DNA of 64,000 nucleotides, from assembly GCA_958298945.1 (NCBI GenBank), contig OY282605.1, forward strand, positions 34,388,811-34,452,810. Reading direction: 5' to 3'. The notes below the pieces were generated by a model. The model was not told the DNA's origin and searched no databases. It worked only from the letters and a program-made list of their open reading frames with translations. Positions 12,881-24,971 of this stretch are shown piece after piece (position 1 is the stretch's first letter; the number at the start of each line of letters is the position of its first letter). The DNA comes from Atherix ibis. Lineage: Eukaryota > Arthropoda > Insecta > Diptera > Athericidae. The translations under genes and the position numbers were made by a program.

Positions 12881-14869
12881 GAAAAAAATTATAAATCAAC
12901 AGAAAATATTCTCTTCTATCACATTAATTATTATTTAAATATAATTGTATATTTTTTTCAATTAAAAAAGTAGAGATTTTATCGATTTTAAAATTTTACT
13001 AAAAACGAATATCGATACTAACACTAAATATTGTAATTATTTAATATTATTAAATTCATTAATTTATTGAAGAAATTCATTTTAATAATTACAAATCAAC
13101 TATACCAAAATAATTGCGTATCATCTTCTCATATGTCCAAGCAAGATAATTACTTATTCGAATCACATAGACGAAAGTCTGAACCACAAATTCGATAGTA
13201 TCTAATTGACGGAAATTATATGAAAACCGATTGCATTAATTAACATAAGGAATGCGAAACACATAGATATTTAATCGATATTTTATCTTATCAAAATGTC
13301 TGCATGAATTTTACCTGTAATTAAATTATATACGAGTGCAAAGTTATCGATTTCTATGAAAAACTGCATCCTGAAAAAAACCAAAGTTATCGATTTCTAT
13401 GAAAAACCGCAATGTGTAAAAACATTCGGCATGACCAGATAAAGGTAGTTGTTGCGGGTACTTTTAAGTTCTTTAGTACAAAATATCACAATGAATGTTA
13501 ATTTTTATCTATTTGTTGTGTAATTTAAAAAGTTTCCACCTAACCGCTAATATATCCAAACTACTGGCAATGCTCTCAACAATGTGCAATTCGATTCGAT
13601 ATGTTAATGAAATGCTAAATGGTGTCTATTGCAGTTGAATATTAAAATTGCATTCACCCAAAGAAACGAATTTCCCATTATTTTCATTGACTTAAGATTA
13701 TTCTACTATTGAAATGCTAATAAGTCTTTTCTACTTTATCACCTTAAGAAAATTATTTGTTAGGTTCATGAACTTCTCATTATTGACTTGGTGTTAAGCA
13801 GACACAAATAAAGTGTGAATTTTACAATGTGTTCATATAAAAATTCTTCAGTAAAAATCATCTTTTTAATTTATCTTCAACCATTCTAATTACCTATCCA
13901 CTCAGGTTTTAATACACCTTTATTAAAAAGAAAAATAAACCTTATTAAAAGTGTGCGAAAAAAACTACACTCATCATACAATACTTAACTTTATGGCACT
14001 CTTCCGGCTAAAATGAATATGCAATTTTGTTGCCAACTTTTAAAGATTTCCTCATCTTTAACATGTTTCGTTGCTACAAAGTTAGAACTATCATTGCCAG
14101 ATGGATTATGACTCTTGGGCAGACAGTGACCCCATCAAAAATTTGCTATTATCGCCTGTATTCGAATTTTCAGTAATAAAAACTAAGATTTATTACTACA
14201 AGTCATGCGATTTGTTCATATTTTTTTGCTATTCAGTATAAATACTAGCCACTCTCTAATGTCTAGTATTGTTTTTATACAAAATTTCTCTGAATAGTGT
14301 AGAAATATTTTCGCATATGTTCGTAGCAAAAGACACATGTCGACAGACACTTTTGGACAAAGAAATCTCAGCTCCGTTGTTACTTTGAAGCTAAAACTGG
14401 ACAGGCAATTTATTCTATTGAATAAAATAACAAAAGGACATATTCTTGCAGCTAAGTTCTAAGTTTTTCTTTTAAAAACAAAAAATACAATTTATCACTC
14501 TTTAGTAAAGAAAGATTATTATTTCTTATAAAGAGAAGTTATTTCTCATAATAAGACTAAGTAATGTAGTTTAAAAAGTACTGACTATGTACGTTGTAGA
14601 AGGTCTATCCTTTTTGTACTTTGGAATTTAAAATTAAATAAACTACATTTTAAATTTAGATTTTGATTAAATTTTATATTTATTCTAATAATTTAATTTT
14701 GCCATTTTATAAAATATATAATATAATATAATAACAGCCAAGAGACTTTTTGTAGAATTCGATTATTTTGATATAATTTTTAATATTTTTTTTCGAACTT
14801 TTGAGGCTATAATGCGGTTATTAGTTGATATATACTGATTTTTTAATCTTCTGATATTTGAGCACTATT
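12881..14869. other. no recognisable gene
   Basis: AT-rich sequence. Contains a local near-tandem duplication of about 43 bases at 13338-13412 built on 'aaagttatcgatttctatga'. No coding or transposon signature was found otherwise. Confidence 0.45.
13338..13412. repeat. two-copy near-tandem repeat
   Basis: 'caaagttatcgatttctatg' followed by 'aaaaac/cgca' occurs twice, with starts about 43 bases apart. The second copy differs by one substitution. The surrounding DNA is unique. Confidence 0.7.
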
Positions 14870-16110
14870 AGCAATGATACAATTTGTCTTATAGATTTAT
14901 GAAAAAAAATCGACCGGCGTCAAATCTCACGATCTTGGAGGACAATTTACCAAATCTTAAAATTACCAATTTTGGAAATTGTTCACGCAATAAACCCAAA
15001 ATTTTTTGTGTTGTGTGGTTTGTGATAGCAATAACACAATTTGTTTCATATATTTATGAAGAAAAAAAACCCACCGGCGTCAAATCGTACTATCTTGCAG
15101 TGCAATTTACCAGATCTCAAAATTACACGTCTTAAAAAATTTCATGCAATAAACTCAAAATTTTTTACATTGTATGGTTTGAGACAGCAATAACACAATT
15201 TGTTTTATAGATTTATGAAAAAAATCCAGCGGCGTCAAATCGCACGATCTTATAGGTCAATTTACCAAATCTCAAAATTACGCCTCTTGGAAATTTTTCA
15301 TGCAATAAACCCAAAATTGTTTGTATTGTGTGGTTTGAGACAGGAACTACACAATTTGTTTCATAGATTTATAAAAAAAAATCCACCGGTGTTAAATCGC
15401 ACGATCTTGGAGGTCAATTTACCAAATCTTAAAATTACAACTCTGGTAATTTTTCATGCAATAAACCCAAAATTGCTTGTATTGTGTGGTTTGAGACAGT
15501 AACTACACAATTTGTTTCATAGATTTATGAGCATAAATTCACCGGCGTCAAATCGTACGATCTTAGAGGGCAATTTACCAAATCTCAAAATTACGCCTCT
15601 TATAAATTTTTCATACAATAAACCCAAAATTTCCTATTTTGTGTGGTTTGTGATAGCAACTACACAATTCGTTTCAAAGATTTAAGAAAAAAAATCCACC
15701 GGCGTCAAATCGCACGATCTTAGAGGGCAATTTACCAAATCTCAAAACTACGCCTCTTGGATATTTTTCATGCAATAAACACAAATTTTTCTGTATTTTA
15801 TGGTTTGTGACAGCAATAACACAATTTATTTTATAAATTTATGAGGAAAAATCCAATCGGGTCAAATCTCACGATCTTGGAGGACAATTTTCCAGATCTC
15901 AAAATAATGCCCATTGGAAATTGTTCACGCAATAAACACAAATTTTTTTTGTATTGTGTGGTTTGTGACAGCAGGAACACAATTTGTTTCATGGATTTAT
16001 GACAAAAAATCCACCGGCGTCAAATCGCACGATCTTGAAGAGCAATTTACCAGATCTCAAAATTTCGCCTCTAAGAAATTTTTCATGCAATAAACATAAA
16101 ATTTGTTGAG
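14870..16110 (-). repeat. tandem array: eight copies of a ~157-bp family A transposase fragment
   Basis: The marker 'caaatcgcacgatcttggag' and its variants starts at 14921, 15081, 15236, 15393, 15549, 15706, 15863 and 16021, giving periods of 160, 155, 157, 156, 157, 157 and 158. Each unit also contains 'tttaccaaatctcaaaatta', 'catgcaataaaccc', a 'tgtggtttg.gacagcaa' block and 'cacaatttgtttcatagattt'. On the minus strand the unit encodes pieces of the transposase region between the second and third catalytic Asp: T-I-Q-T-I-L-G-L-L-H-E-K-F, V-I-L-R-F-G, and in another frame R-S-C-D-L-T-P-V-D-F-F. Units differ by point changes and small indels, so the array is not recent. Confidence 0.92.
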
Positions 16111-16450
16111 TTGTATTATTTTTGACATCATATTTAAAAAAAAGTGACAACTTTAGACCAAAATGCATACCAAAAAGTATCTTTTCGTACATATAATGGC
16201 TTCTTTCAAGTTATGTGTGAATCTTTAAAGCCTCATATACTGAAATTGTGCTCGATATTTAAAAAAATGAACCTTTAAATCGTTGTAGAAAATTTTATTT
16301 GAAAGAGCATAGCATTTAAACTCATTATTTTATAATTTAACATTCTATAATGACAAACTTTGGGCTTACCAAATACTATCTTAGTTTTTTTATCACCTCT
16401 CAAATGGCAAATTTATACTTTCCAAATTATAAAATGGATAATCCGCTATT
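16111..16450 (-). mobile_element. family A remnant, copy A4, 5' part flanking the tandem array
   Basis: Directly continues the last array unit into single-copy family A sequence: 'agaccaaaatgcataccaaa' at 16156-16175, 'acatataatggcttctttca', 'aaagcctcatatactg', and the right block 'tttccaaattataaaatgga' at 16419-16438. This shows that the array expanded inside an otherwise ordinary A copy. Confidence 0.6.
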
Positions 16451-19400
16451 ATTTGAATTTATTTTTGAATAGAATATAATTAAATTTTTAGAAAAAATGT
16501 TAAATATATAAAAATTGTTTACACTTTCTTTGAAATATTTTTACAAATAGTATTCCTGTTGAGGTGAATAACTTTTGAATAAACCTCCTCATAATATGTA
16601 AATACTAAAAATACTTAACACTCTGTTATTGAAATAAAAAGTATAAAAAAATAGGTCATTTGCCAAAGAAGAATATCTGCTAAGGAAGAATATCTGTCAA
16701 TAGTAATTTATTAATGTAGAACGTTATTATTTAGTATGCGTAATCGAAAGCAACAAATTGATTGGCATTTTGAACAAAATCATTTCCTCTCAGTAAATCC
16801 TGAATGGAAATGAATTTACAGAAGTTTACACCTACGGAAATTCAACGTTATCCAATTACATTTGGAATCTCTTTTTTTTCACCACAAGTGAAATATTACT
16901 ATGGACATGGCGCTATCAATCCATCTACCTGTAAGTCCACCGGTTTGATGCCACTAACATTTATTACTTGTGAAACGAATATTCAGTTCATATATACTTT
17001 AGGTCAATGGTGATATTAGTTTCACTTTTGAAGTTCTTGTACGTTTTCGATTTCAAATTCGATTTCGCATTTCATTAAAATATCTTTCTTTTCCTATACT
17101 ACAGTCTACAGATATCACACCATTGCTATGAAATTTAATCTTGCGTTAGATACGAGCACTTGAAGATTTCGTTACACAAATTCACAAAATTTTTTTAATG
17201 CAGATTTCGATATTTTGCTACATTTTAGAACTTCTCTTTATATAATAAAAAGATTTTTTGTTTGTTTTTGACTTTCTCTAATAGAGGTGAATAAAAAAAA
17301 ATTCTTTTGTAAACTTAATCACTTTCACATTGGATCTGATTACATGTCACGAACTATAAAAAAATCGTATCCAAAAGATGTTTACGTATCAAATCAGAAT
17401 CACTTTGGAAATGAAATGGAAAACTTCCATTGGGAAAAGAGCTTCTCTTCGGTGTAAAAATTGAAATCAACACGAAGTGAATCAGAATGAAAAGTGACAT
17501 GAAGAATGAGCTTCAATTTTTTACTTTCAAAATGCTGAGCATTTTTTTTTCCAGTCAGCTTTTTGCTCCCAACTCCTCGATGGATTTATCCAAATAATCT
17601 GATATCGGATCAATTCTGACACATTTCATTCGACCAGCTTATAACACGAAATGCCAAAGATTCAACATTTTCCGATTCCATAGTTTTTTTCCCTCCCCCC
17701 CAGCACTTTAAGAGTGGTTCATTCAGATCTGAAGCATTATCCGTAAATTGATATCAACTTTTGGTTTTTTTTATATTTTTTTATTTGTTCACATTTACAG
17801 AGATTACGTTTTTTTTTTAATTGAAATTTTTTTAACTTTATTCAAAGCGGATTTTATTTTTTTTTCTCCTTCTAATTTTATTGAATCCTTACTGATAGAA
17901 ATCACTTCCTCCAGACAACAAGGGGATTAGTGTTTATGCAAAAACCAAGTCACGAAAAAGTTGCAAAAGGAAGATGAGCAGCCGAGGTTTTTACTATAAA
18001 TTTCTGTCTGGCAAGTTCTTGTGGTAAACTATGCTCGTGTACTTGTACTGGCATCGTGACATCAGTTAAACCATCAAAGATACACTTTTAGATTGGGGAT
18101 TCGCAGACTATCAGATTACTACTCGTAGAAGCATTTCTCTTTTAACATGCTCGGTCTGTTCGAACGGAACAACTCCGAATGTTTGAAGCTCGCTTGTTAT
18201 TCGATAGCACCTACAAATCACAATTGCTGTTGTGGTCTGAATCCATGTTCGGCAACGATTGAAGATAATGCAGTACCCGTTACTGTTGCCAGAACAACTA
18301 ATACCCACATGGCTATAGGATGAACTTGGTGTCGTCTTCAACAATTATTGTTTGTAATAATGTGCTCAAAACGATACTATTCTTCGTAGTCTAGAAAACC
18401 GTTTGATCTAAACCGCAAATAGAATGCATTAACAAATGTATCTATCTTAATATCTGACAATAGAAATAGTATTCAAATTGCTTTTACGAGTACGAAGATG
18501 GAACGTTTAGTATAACAGAAGCAATTGAAATCCCAATAAAAACTATATGAATTAATACAGAACTATGAGTAAATGCCAATTCCGTGGTAGAAATAATAAA
18601 ATAAGTATAAGCAGAGACGGATATCTTTGAGTGCTGCTTAAAAAGTGGCACAAGTTAAGTGAGAAGATTTAAAACTGATTTTTTTGAAGGTGAAAATTAT
18701 GTTCATTTTTGAGGGTTTGGACCGGACTAGAAATTTCTAGGACAACACACTTCTATACTGCCATATGGTTTCAATTTTGTTGTCAATTTTCAAGGATTCT
18801 TCCAAAGAATTGCCGGGGAGGAGGTGACAGTTGTGCCTACTTTCCAAAAATAGAACTACTACTTCTGGTTTTGTCGTTGCTATTTTGTTTTTGTTTCATG
18901 TTCTTTGATCCATATTTCTTACAATAGAGATTATCATGTCTATATGGTATTTTACAAACGTGATTCAGCTTTTTCTTCTATTCTATTGATTAAATTTTGT
19001 TAAGGTAAAGGACCGTTCATCGCCTAAAGCTGTTTTAGGGTGGAAAATGCTCTGATAAAAAGGAAATGTTTTTCGACTGATACGAAAAGTATCACCACAT
19101 ACATATGTATTCGTTGTAATTTTCATCTATCCTAAACGTATTTTTGTATGTTGAAATAATTCTGCCATATCAGCATCTAATACTAGAAGGTAAATAGAAG
19201 AAAAACAAAAACAACAAATCGCTTGTGGCTAGATTTTGACCACATCATCTGTAGATGATATACCGTTCAGGCTATTCTCTGAAAGCTTATCTCATTTTTC
19301 CATTCAGTATTTCTTTTTTCTTCATATTTTTCATTTAACTTTTGCATCAAATTTCATTAAACATTATTTTCTATTCTTAAGTTTTTATGATATTTGATCT

Positions 19401-20149
19401 TTTTAAATGGATAAAATGAACTTTAAATAAATTTATTGCGTTAAAACATAGTTAAGCTATTTGAAAATATGTTTTCTTTCTGTAAAATGTAAAGAAATTC
19501 TAAAGAAGTAAATTTAATATTATTAAACAGAAATTTTTAGAAATCTGCTTGTCATAGTTAGCTTATGAGTATAAAATACATTTTTCTTTTTTTCTTGGAA
19601 GCTTCATCGAATATTGCATGAAAAATTATACTTTCTCAAATATTATACAATAAAATATTTTTTTTAATGCTAATAAAATGGCAGTAATTGAATACGTATT
19701 TTAATCGATCAGAGAACTTATATCAAATTTCATGATTTAACATATTTGAATATGAAATAAACTGATATGATACGTATTTGAAAAAGCTTTTCATAAATTA
19801 AAATAATCAGAAAAATAATGCATATCAAATATCAGTAAATACGAGTAGATAAAAATATCAATATTAACAATAAAGAGTGTTCGAAAAGTAGAATAATTAT
19901 GAATAATTTTCTGCAATTTTCTTAACTGCCCTTCTGCGAGTTATGTTAATATTTAAAATGTCATTTTGTCAGGAGGAGAGGCAAATAAATTATTATTAGG
20001 CGTCATTAACTTTAATAATGTGTTATTATTCTAAAAAATATTTTACGGAACTAAAAAATGGTCGAAATAACTTGGCTACAAATTACACTGAAAGCTGAAA
20101 TCTCAATCGGGAAGGTGGAGCTGAAAGTCCAGAAGCCTCTTTTAAGCAT
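16451..20149. other. no recognisable gene; possible short secreted-peptide frame at 18.2-18.3 kb
   Basis: Mostly AT-rich non-coding DNA. Sections at 16750-17050 and 17950-18350 are less AT-rich. Apart from the small frame listed separately, nothing coding is supported. A C-run lies near 17690-17702. Confidence 0.4.
18218..18310 (-). CDS. 30-codon ORF with signal-peptide-like N-terminus (speculative)
   Basis: The minus strand from ATG at 18310 to TGA at 18220-18218 reads MWVLVVLATVTGTALSSIVA followed by E-H-G-F-R-P-Q-Q-Q-L. The first 20 residues look like a secretion signal: a short start, a hydrophobic core and small residues before a possible cleavage after A20. No ribosomal or splice evidence supports expression, and the -3 position is G rather than the preferred A. 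It could be a first coding exon of an unseen minus-strand gene, a small secreted peptide, or chance. Confidence 0.2.
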   Translation of the reverse strand: MWVLVVLATVTGTALSSIVAEHGFRPQQQL

Positions 20150-20385
20150 TGTGCACAAGAATTGAATTTTCCTCATTCAAAAATATTTTTCTTAAAGATG
20201 AGCATTTATACTCCTACAAAAATTCAAGAGAATTTCGGAGCCAACATATTTTAGAACTCCATAAACAAAAACTCATGATTTTCAGGATATTATTGAGCGG
20301 ATCTTTGAGGTAATTCATGAGCAACGTTTGTATTCTCATAGAGTGACTTTGGGGTACGGTGTTTGGTCCGAAGATATGCCAACGT
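20150..20385 (+). mobile_element. B-like Tc1/mariner-superfamily fragment left of M1 copy 2
   Basis: The plus strand reads E-V-I-H-E-Q-R-L-Y-S-H-R-V-T-L-G-Y-G-V-W-S-E-D ending at about 20375, matching the 'I-x-E-x-P-L-H-P-x-R-V-T-V-W-C' region of this transposase group. Upstream, K-D-E-H-L-Y-S-Y may be the remains of the first catalytic region. It is broken off where M1 sequence begins. Confidence 0.55.
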
Positions 20386-21122
20386 TTTTTCTAATTCTCG
20401 AAGCGTTTCAAAAAATAATTTTTTTTGATCTTGTTCCACTTCTCCTTCGATGCCATCTTTATCTCCTCAATCGTAGCGTAGATGGGGCTCTTCAGTTTGG
20501 CATTATTGGCCAAAAATTCGCGCAAAAGCAACGATGCGTGAGCAGGGGCGTTATCATGGTGCAAAAGCCAATTTTTGTTTTTTCACAAATCCGGGCGTTT
20601 CTGGTGGATTGCTTCGTTCAACTTGCGCATAACTTGCAGGTAATATTCCTTATTGACCGTTCTTACCGTTTGGCAAGAACCACGCCCCTGCAATCGAAGA
20701 AAACTGTAAGCAAAACCTTCACATTCGACCGAACCTGGCACACACTTTTTTCGGTCTTGGCTCGTGCGGCAGCTTCTATTGGGATGATTGAGCTATGGTT
20801 TTCACGTCATAACTATAGACCCTTGATTCGTCACCAGTTATGACCCTCTGGAGCAAATTTAGGTCGTCATGAACAGAGTCCAACAGCTTCTTAGCAATGT
20901 TAATGCGATGTTGTTTTTGGTCGAAATTGAGCAAAAATCGAAGACGAGCCAAAACACATGCAAGCAAAGCAGCTGTCAAAAATTAACTGAACATTCAAAA
21001 TGGCCGAACTTATCGGCATAAGTGAGAGAATGAGTACCAATATAACGCCACAAAAAATCAAAAATTAAATATACGTATCCCGCGGAAATCCAAAATTCGT
21101 GATACTTTTTGAACAGACCTCG
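20376..21122 (-). mobile_element. M1 mariner-type element, copy 2
   Basis: Right terminal repeat gatactttttgaacagacctcg ends at 21122, followed by TA; this is the inverse of copy 1's left end. The minus strand reads L-L-Q-R-V-I-T-G-D-E-S-R-V-Y near 20840, D-Q-K-Q-H-R-I-N-I-A-K-K-L-L near 20910, and C-terminal pieces near 20390-20470. The left end lacks its terminal repeat and the 3'-most coding segment. Like copy 1 it lacks the N-terminal DNA-binding half and carries the same junction 'cagctgtcaaaaattaactg' followed by 'aacattcaaaatggccgaac'. Confidence 0.82.
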
Positions 21123-21620
21123 TATAGTTCAAACAAAACTGGTGATATGAAAAGTCCGAGGTAATTCACGAACGTTCTTTAGATCCTCCTAAAGCTACTG
21201 TGAAGTAATAGGTATCATTGGTTCATAATTGTTTAAGGACGCTGTTGGCAATTCTGTTAAGGTGACCGGTAAAGAAAGACTAGATGCCACAGAACCTTTT
21301 CGAATAGGGTTTTATGGAGTATATGTGGTACCAAAAAATGGCGCATCCTCACATACTGTAAGTGATATAATGGAAATTTGGTGATCGATATTTTCGGACC
21401 AAATTATATCGAAAAGTGGTAATAGGGATTAACTGCCTCGCTTCCCTGAACAGGATACCGAAAGGATTTTTTCCTGAACAGGATACTTAAAGATTAAGGT
21501 CCACCCTTAACGATTAGAGATGATAAAACAACTAAAGAACAACTTACACAATAAAATCAATGAAATTAACCCAGATATAGCGTATTGAAAAAAATCCTCG
21601 AAAAATCGGACATTTCGTAC
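21123..21620 (+). mobile_element. B2, Tc1/mariner-superfamily transposase remnant
   Basis: The plus strand shows N-K-Q-N-W, E-V-I-H-E-R-S-L-D-P-P-K-A-T-V, G-I-I-G-S, F-K-D-A-V-G-N-S-V-K-V-T-G-K-E-R, G-A-S-S-H-T (in place of Q-D-G-A-T-x-H-T), I-F-S-D-Q-I-I-S-K-S-G-N, and near 21560-21600 I-N-E-I-N-P-D-I-A, in that order and with several frame changes. The third catalytic Asp region is replaced by a local duplication of 'cctgaacaggatac' (21444 and 21472). Both E-V-I-H-E segments, here and at 20.3 kb, cover the same protein region, so the two flanks of M1 copy 2 are not simply halves of one copy. Confidence 0.65.
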
Positions 21621-22413
21621 AAGGCCAAAAGAGTCCTTTTAGCCGATATTATTTTTAATACATAATTTTCGCATTTTTATATTAACGATTTTGATCAACC
21701 AAATGACCGTTTTTTTTATTTAAATCCAAAATTATGTTAAAAAAAAAATTTGCACTTATATTTAGAACATCCAGGATATACAAAAAAATTTTTAAACAAA
21801 TTTTTAAAAGAAACCTTAGCACATGTTTCGTGAAAGATTAAAAATTTCTAACGTTAACACAATATGCTATAAATTAAAAATACAATATTATTTACCTAGA
21901 AAACTTATAAAAAAAATACTATAATAATAATTATGATAAAAGGATCACTGTTGACATATACTCCTATAATATAATAAGCCATGACAAATCAATTTAGTCA
22001 GGTTATCATTTTTCAAACGTAAACATTTCCGTTTATAATTTTTCAACAATAAATTAAGAAAAATATAAAAAATATACATAAAGGACAAAAACAATAATAT
22101 ATAAAGAAAGAGAAATTTCCCCATTTTTTTTTCGTTTGTGGAAAAAACTTCCAAAAATAAAGGGATGTAAAAGGAACCGAAGCGTTGATATTTCCTACGA
22201 GTAACAACCCCTGTCTCGTGCTGCATGTGTGAGATTTGGCACATCTGCATAAAATATGCTAGACCAAGTAGAATTTAAAGGACATAAAAAAGTCTGCAGC
22301 CAATATAGAGTTCAAAGAAAAAATCATCCTTTTTCCCTTATTTAAAAGAAAAAAACGAGAATAAATGAGTATCTTCTATTTCCGTCATATTCGGCACTTT
22401 CTCTTTCCCTCAA

Positions 22414-22467
22414 ATAATAAATTTGTAATGCTATCATCCCTTTGAAAAGGCATTACAAATTTATTAT
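22414..22467. repeat. perfect 18-bp inverted repeat, 18-nt loop
   Basis: Left arm ataataaatttgtaatgc (22414-22431) is exactly complementary to the right arm gcattacaaatttattat (22450-22467). Confidence 0.8.
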
Positions 22468-24111
22468 CGAAACCAGACAGCGTTTTACCTACTCTGCTTC
22501 TACCAATATTAATGGTATTGCTATTGATATGTCTGTCTCCTTTCCTCTTTGTCTAGAAAACAGTTTTTGGCAGAAAAATGGACAATGTCCTGCAAATACT
22601 CTAATTTTATTTTACACCTACATATGCCTATGCTAGTTTCTAAATATATTCATACACACTTTTACAAAACTGGAAATACCGTTTCTTCAAACCCTCTGAC
22701 AATTTTTTTTCGAAAGTGATTTTTTTTCTTTTTGGGGTATTTTGTAGGTTTTTTTCCTTTTTTTCAATAAACTGTGTCAAAAAGGAACGGAATAATAGTA
22801 TTCAGTTAAGTGAGAAAATAGATCCTGACAAGAAAGTATCTGCAATAATTTTGGTGTGAAAAATGACAGAAAAAAATATCAATTGTGCAATGCGCCGTCC
22901 TCTACGATTTGCTAGACTGTCACTCCCAAAAAAAAAGGTGCAAATATATATGCCAATGGCTTTACCTGAACATGTCGTCTGAACTGCGGAAGACAGTTTC
23001 CTATTACAATGATTTATTTATTATGGATTGTCTGATAATGATTTTTTCAAGAACACCTGGACAAGGGTTATTCTTGTATTGGGGAAAAAAAAGATTCCGT
23101 ATGATTGTGTCTGGTGAACCGAGACCATTGTGCGTAGCGGAAAGTGTCAATCCCAAAATCAGTATTGTTAAGAAAATAAATCTATTATATCTGAACTGTA
23201 CACGGGTACACGGGTAGGTAGGCTTTTATGCCTATGTAAATTGAATACCTTTGTAGATTGTTAGAATTGTAATATTTTCTTAAAGAATTGATGTCAAAAA
23301 TGCCAAGGATGCGCCCTTTTATTTTCTTCCATTGCGTGAGGTCTACTTAAATAAGTTACACATTTTCAAATATTAACCCAGTATATTTTCATGTATTAGA
23401 AGAACTGTTATTTTGAAAAAATATTAATTTTGAAATTAAATATAAAAAAAAATTTTCTTATATCCATTATTATCAAATTCAAAATTCATATGACAAAAAA
23501 TATATACAATTCTTCCTTAAAGGATGGATAGTCCTGCACTTATCTGTTCAGCTTATCTCATAAAATTAATCCCATGTCAACATTTTCCTAACTGATCCAT
23601 TGCCATTATTTTCCAAAACACTATTTTGTTCTTCATTTTATAGAAAATGTCCTTATAGTTTTGAACTATGTGTATGATCTGCATATTTTTAAATAACGAA
23701 CCCTTCACAAAAGTGTATTTTTTTAATTTTTAGATAGGGGATAATCTTTTCAAGACGCTGTTAAGATACTGAATTTAAATATTACTCCCCATGGGACCAC
23801 CGTCAAGCAATACTTCATAGATAGTAGACTGGCATCAAGCCTATTATCCTATTTAAGCTTAAGACTGCCTTTTTTTCAATCGTTCCTCATGATGGAGCTT
23901 CTTAATTTTTAGGGATGCATAATCAGCTACCTCACCTCAACAGCCAGCGATGTTATCATTTGTTGAATGAGGTCCTTTTGGGAACGCTTGTTCACCGATT
24001 TTTTTTCAGGCCTTCTTTCTCACCGGTAAAGCTCCATATAGTGGTCCAATTTTCCATGACCTCGTCTCTTCCACGTGGCTACGCTAGAAATGTTGTGATG
24101 AGTCCACCTAT

Positions 24112-24510
24112 GGTATTGATTTTATTGACATTTTATCAGTTGAATTTTAACAGCTTATTTTCTTCAAAATTTATTTTGTAGAAACAAAAAATGATTTTTG
24201 TTTTTAAATTGTTTTAAAATGGTTTTAGCTGAAGTTGACATTTTATATCCTAAAATTTTATTAACGATTTTTAGATATGACGCATTTCTAAAGAAAAATC
24301 TTTAATTATTAACCTAAATTTTCGTGCAATTTTTAATTTAAATCTTCTATACACTTAAAGGCTTTGATTTTAAATTTAAATCACTTCATTTTTAAATCAA
24401 TAATAAAGTAGAGGGTGTGTGTTATTGTCATTTTATAATGCCGCCATATTGATTTTGTTGACATTTTGCCAGCTGAATTTTGACAACTCATTCTTTTCAA
24501 CACGTGCTGT
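24112..24510. repeat. dispersed direct repeat pair, ~60 bp, 340 bp apart
   Basis: 'gattttattgacattttatc' at 24117 and 'gattttgttgacattttgcc' at 24457, each followed by 'agttgaattttaacagctta' or a close variant and then a 'ttcttcaa/ttttcaac' stretch. Similarity is about 80 percent by eye. Confidence 0.6.
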
Positions 24511-24917
24511 TTTGTTTTCTTTTTTCTTTTGTTTTATTTTCTGTTAGAATTAACTCAAATTGATATTTAAAAATCATTAACTGTTAACCTGAAAGGTTTC
24601 GGCCATTTTTTGTGTATTCAACTTAAGCTAATAAAAATGGTCGAATAATATATTATATTTTACTATCTCATGCATAGGAAATTTTGCTTTTAATTCGTAT
24701 CTGAACTAGACCCTCTCTTATAATGCTGACAAGTTTTCGATATGCGAATTATTTTCTATTCAAATATTTTATACTAAATATCAAAATAATAAAATTCTTC
24801 TAAAAAAATAATTAAACATTAAAATGTGTGTGTAATAATTTATAAAATAAAAAATTTTCCATAAGGACTGCAAAGCACGTAAATTCTTCTTTTGGACTAA
24901 AATTTTCATTTAGAGCT

Positions 24918-24971
24918 TTTCTTTTAGGATCTACAACTTCGACTTTTCTTTTAGGATCTACAACTTCGACT
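24918..24971. repeat. tandem duplication of a 27-bp unit
   Basis: 'cttttcttttaggatctaca' followed by 'acttcga' occurs twice in immediate succession. On the minus strand this lies in a short frame and repeats the residues K-V-E-V-V-D-P-K-R, but I do not recognise that frame as a gene. Confidence 0.75.

Noticed and set aside
15200..15502. 100-codon plus-strand frame in the tandem array
   Set aside because: It is the antisense frame of the repeated transposase piece and has no independent support.
14870..16110. CRISPR-like array
   Set aside because: Repeats are head-to-tail 157-bp units without unique spacers, in insect DNA, and derive from a transposase.
20328..20843. 171-codon plus-strand open frame
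   Set aside because: Most of it is the antisense of the M1 transposase; only its first codons overlap a B-like fragment.
22885..23217. 110-codon plus-strand frame
   Set aside because: No recognisable domain, no codon bias or splice context, and it spans A-runs; treated as chance.
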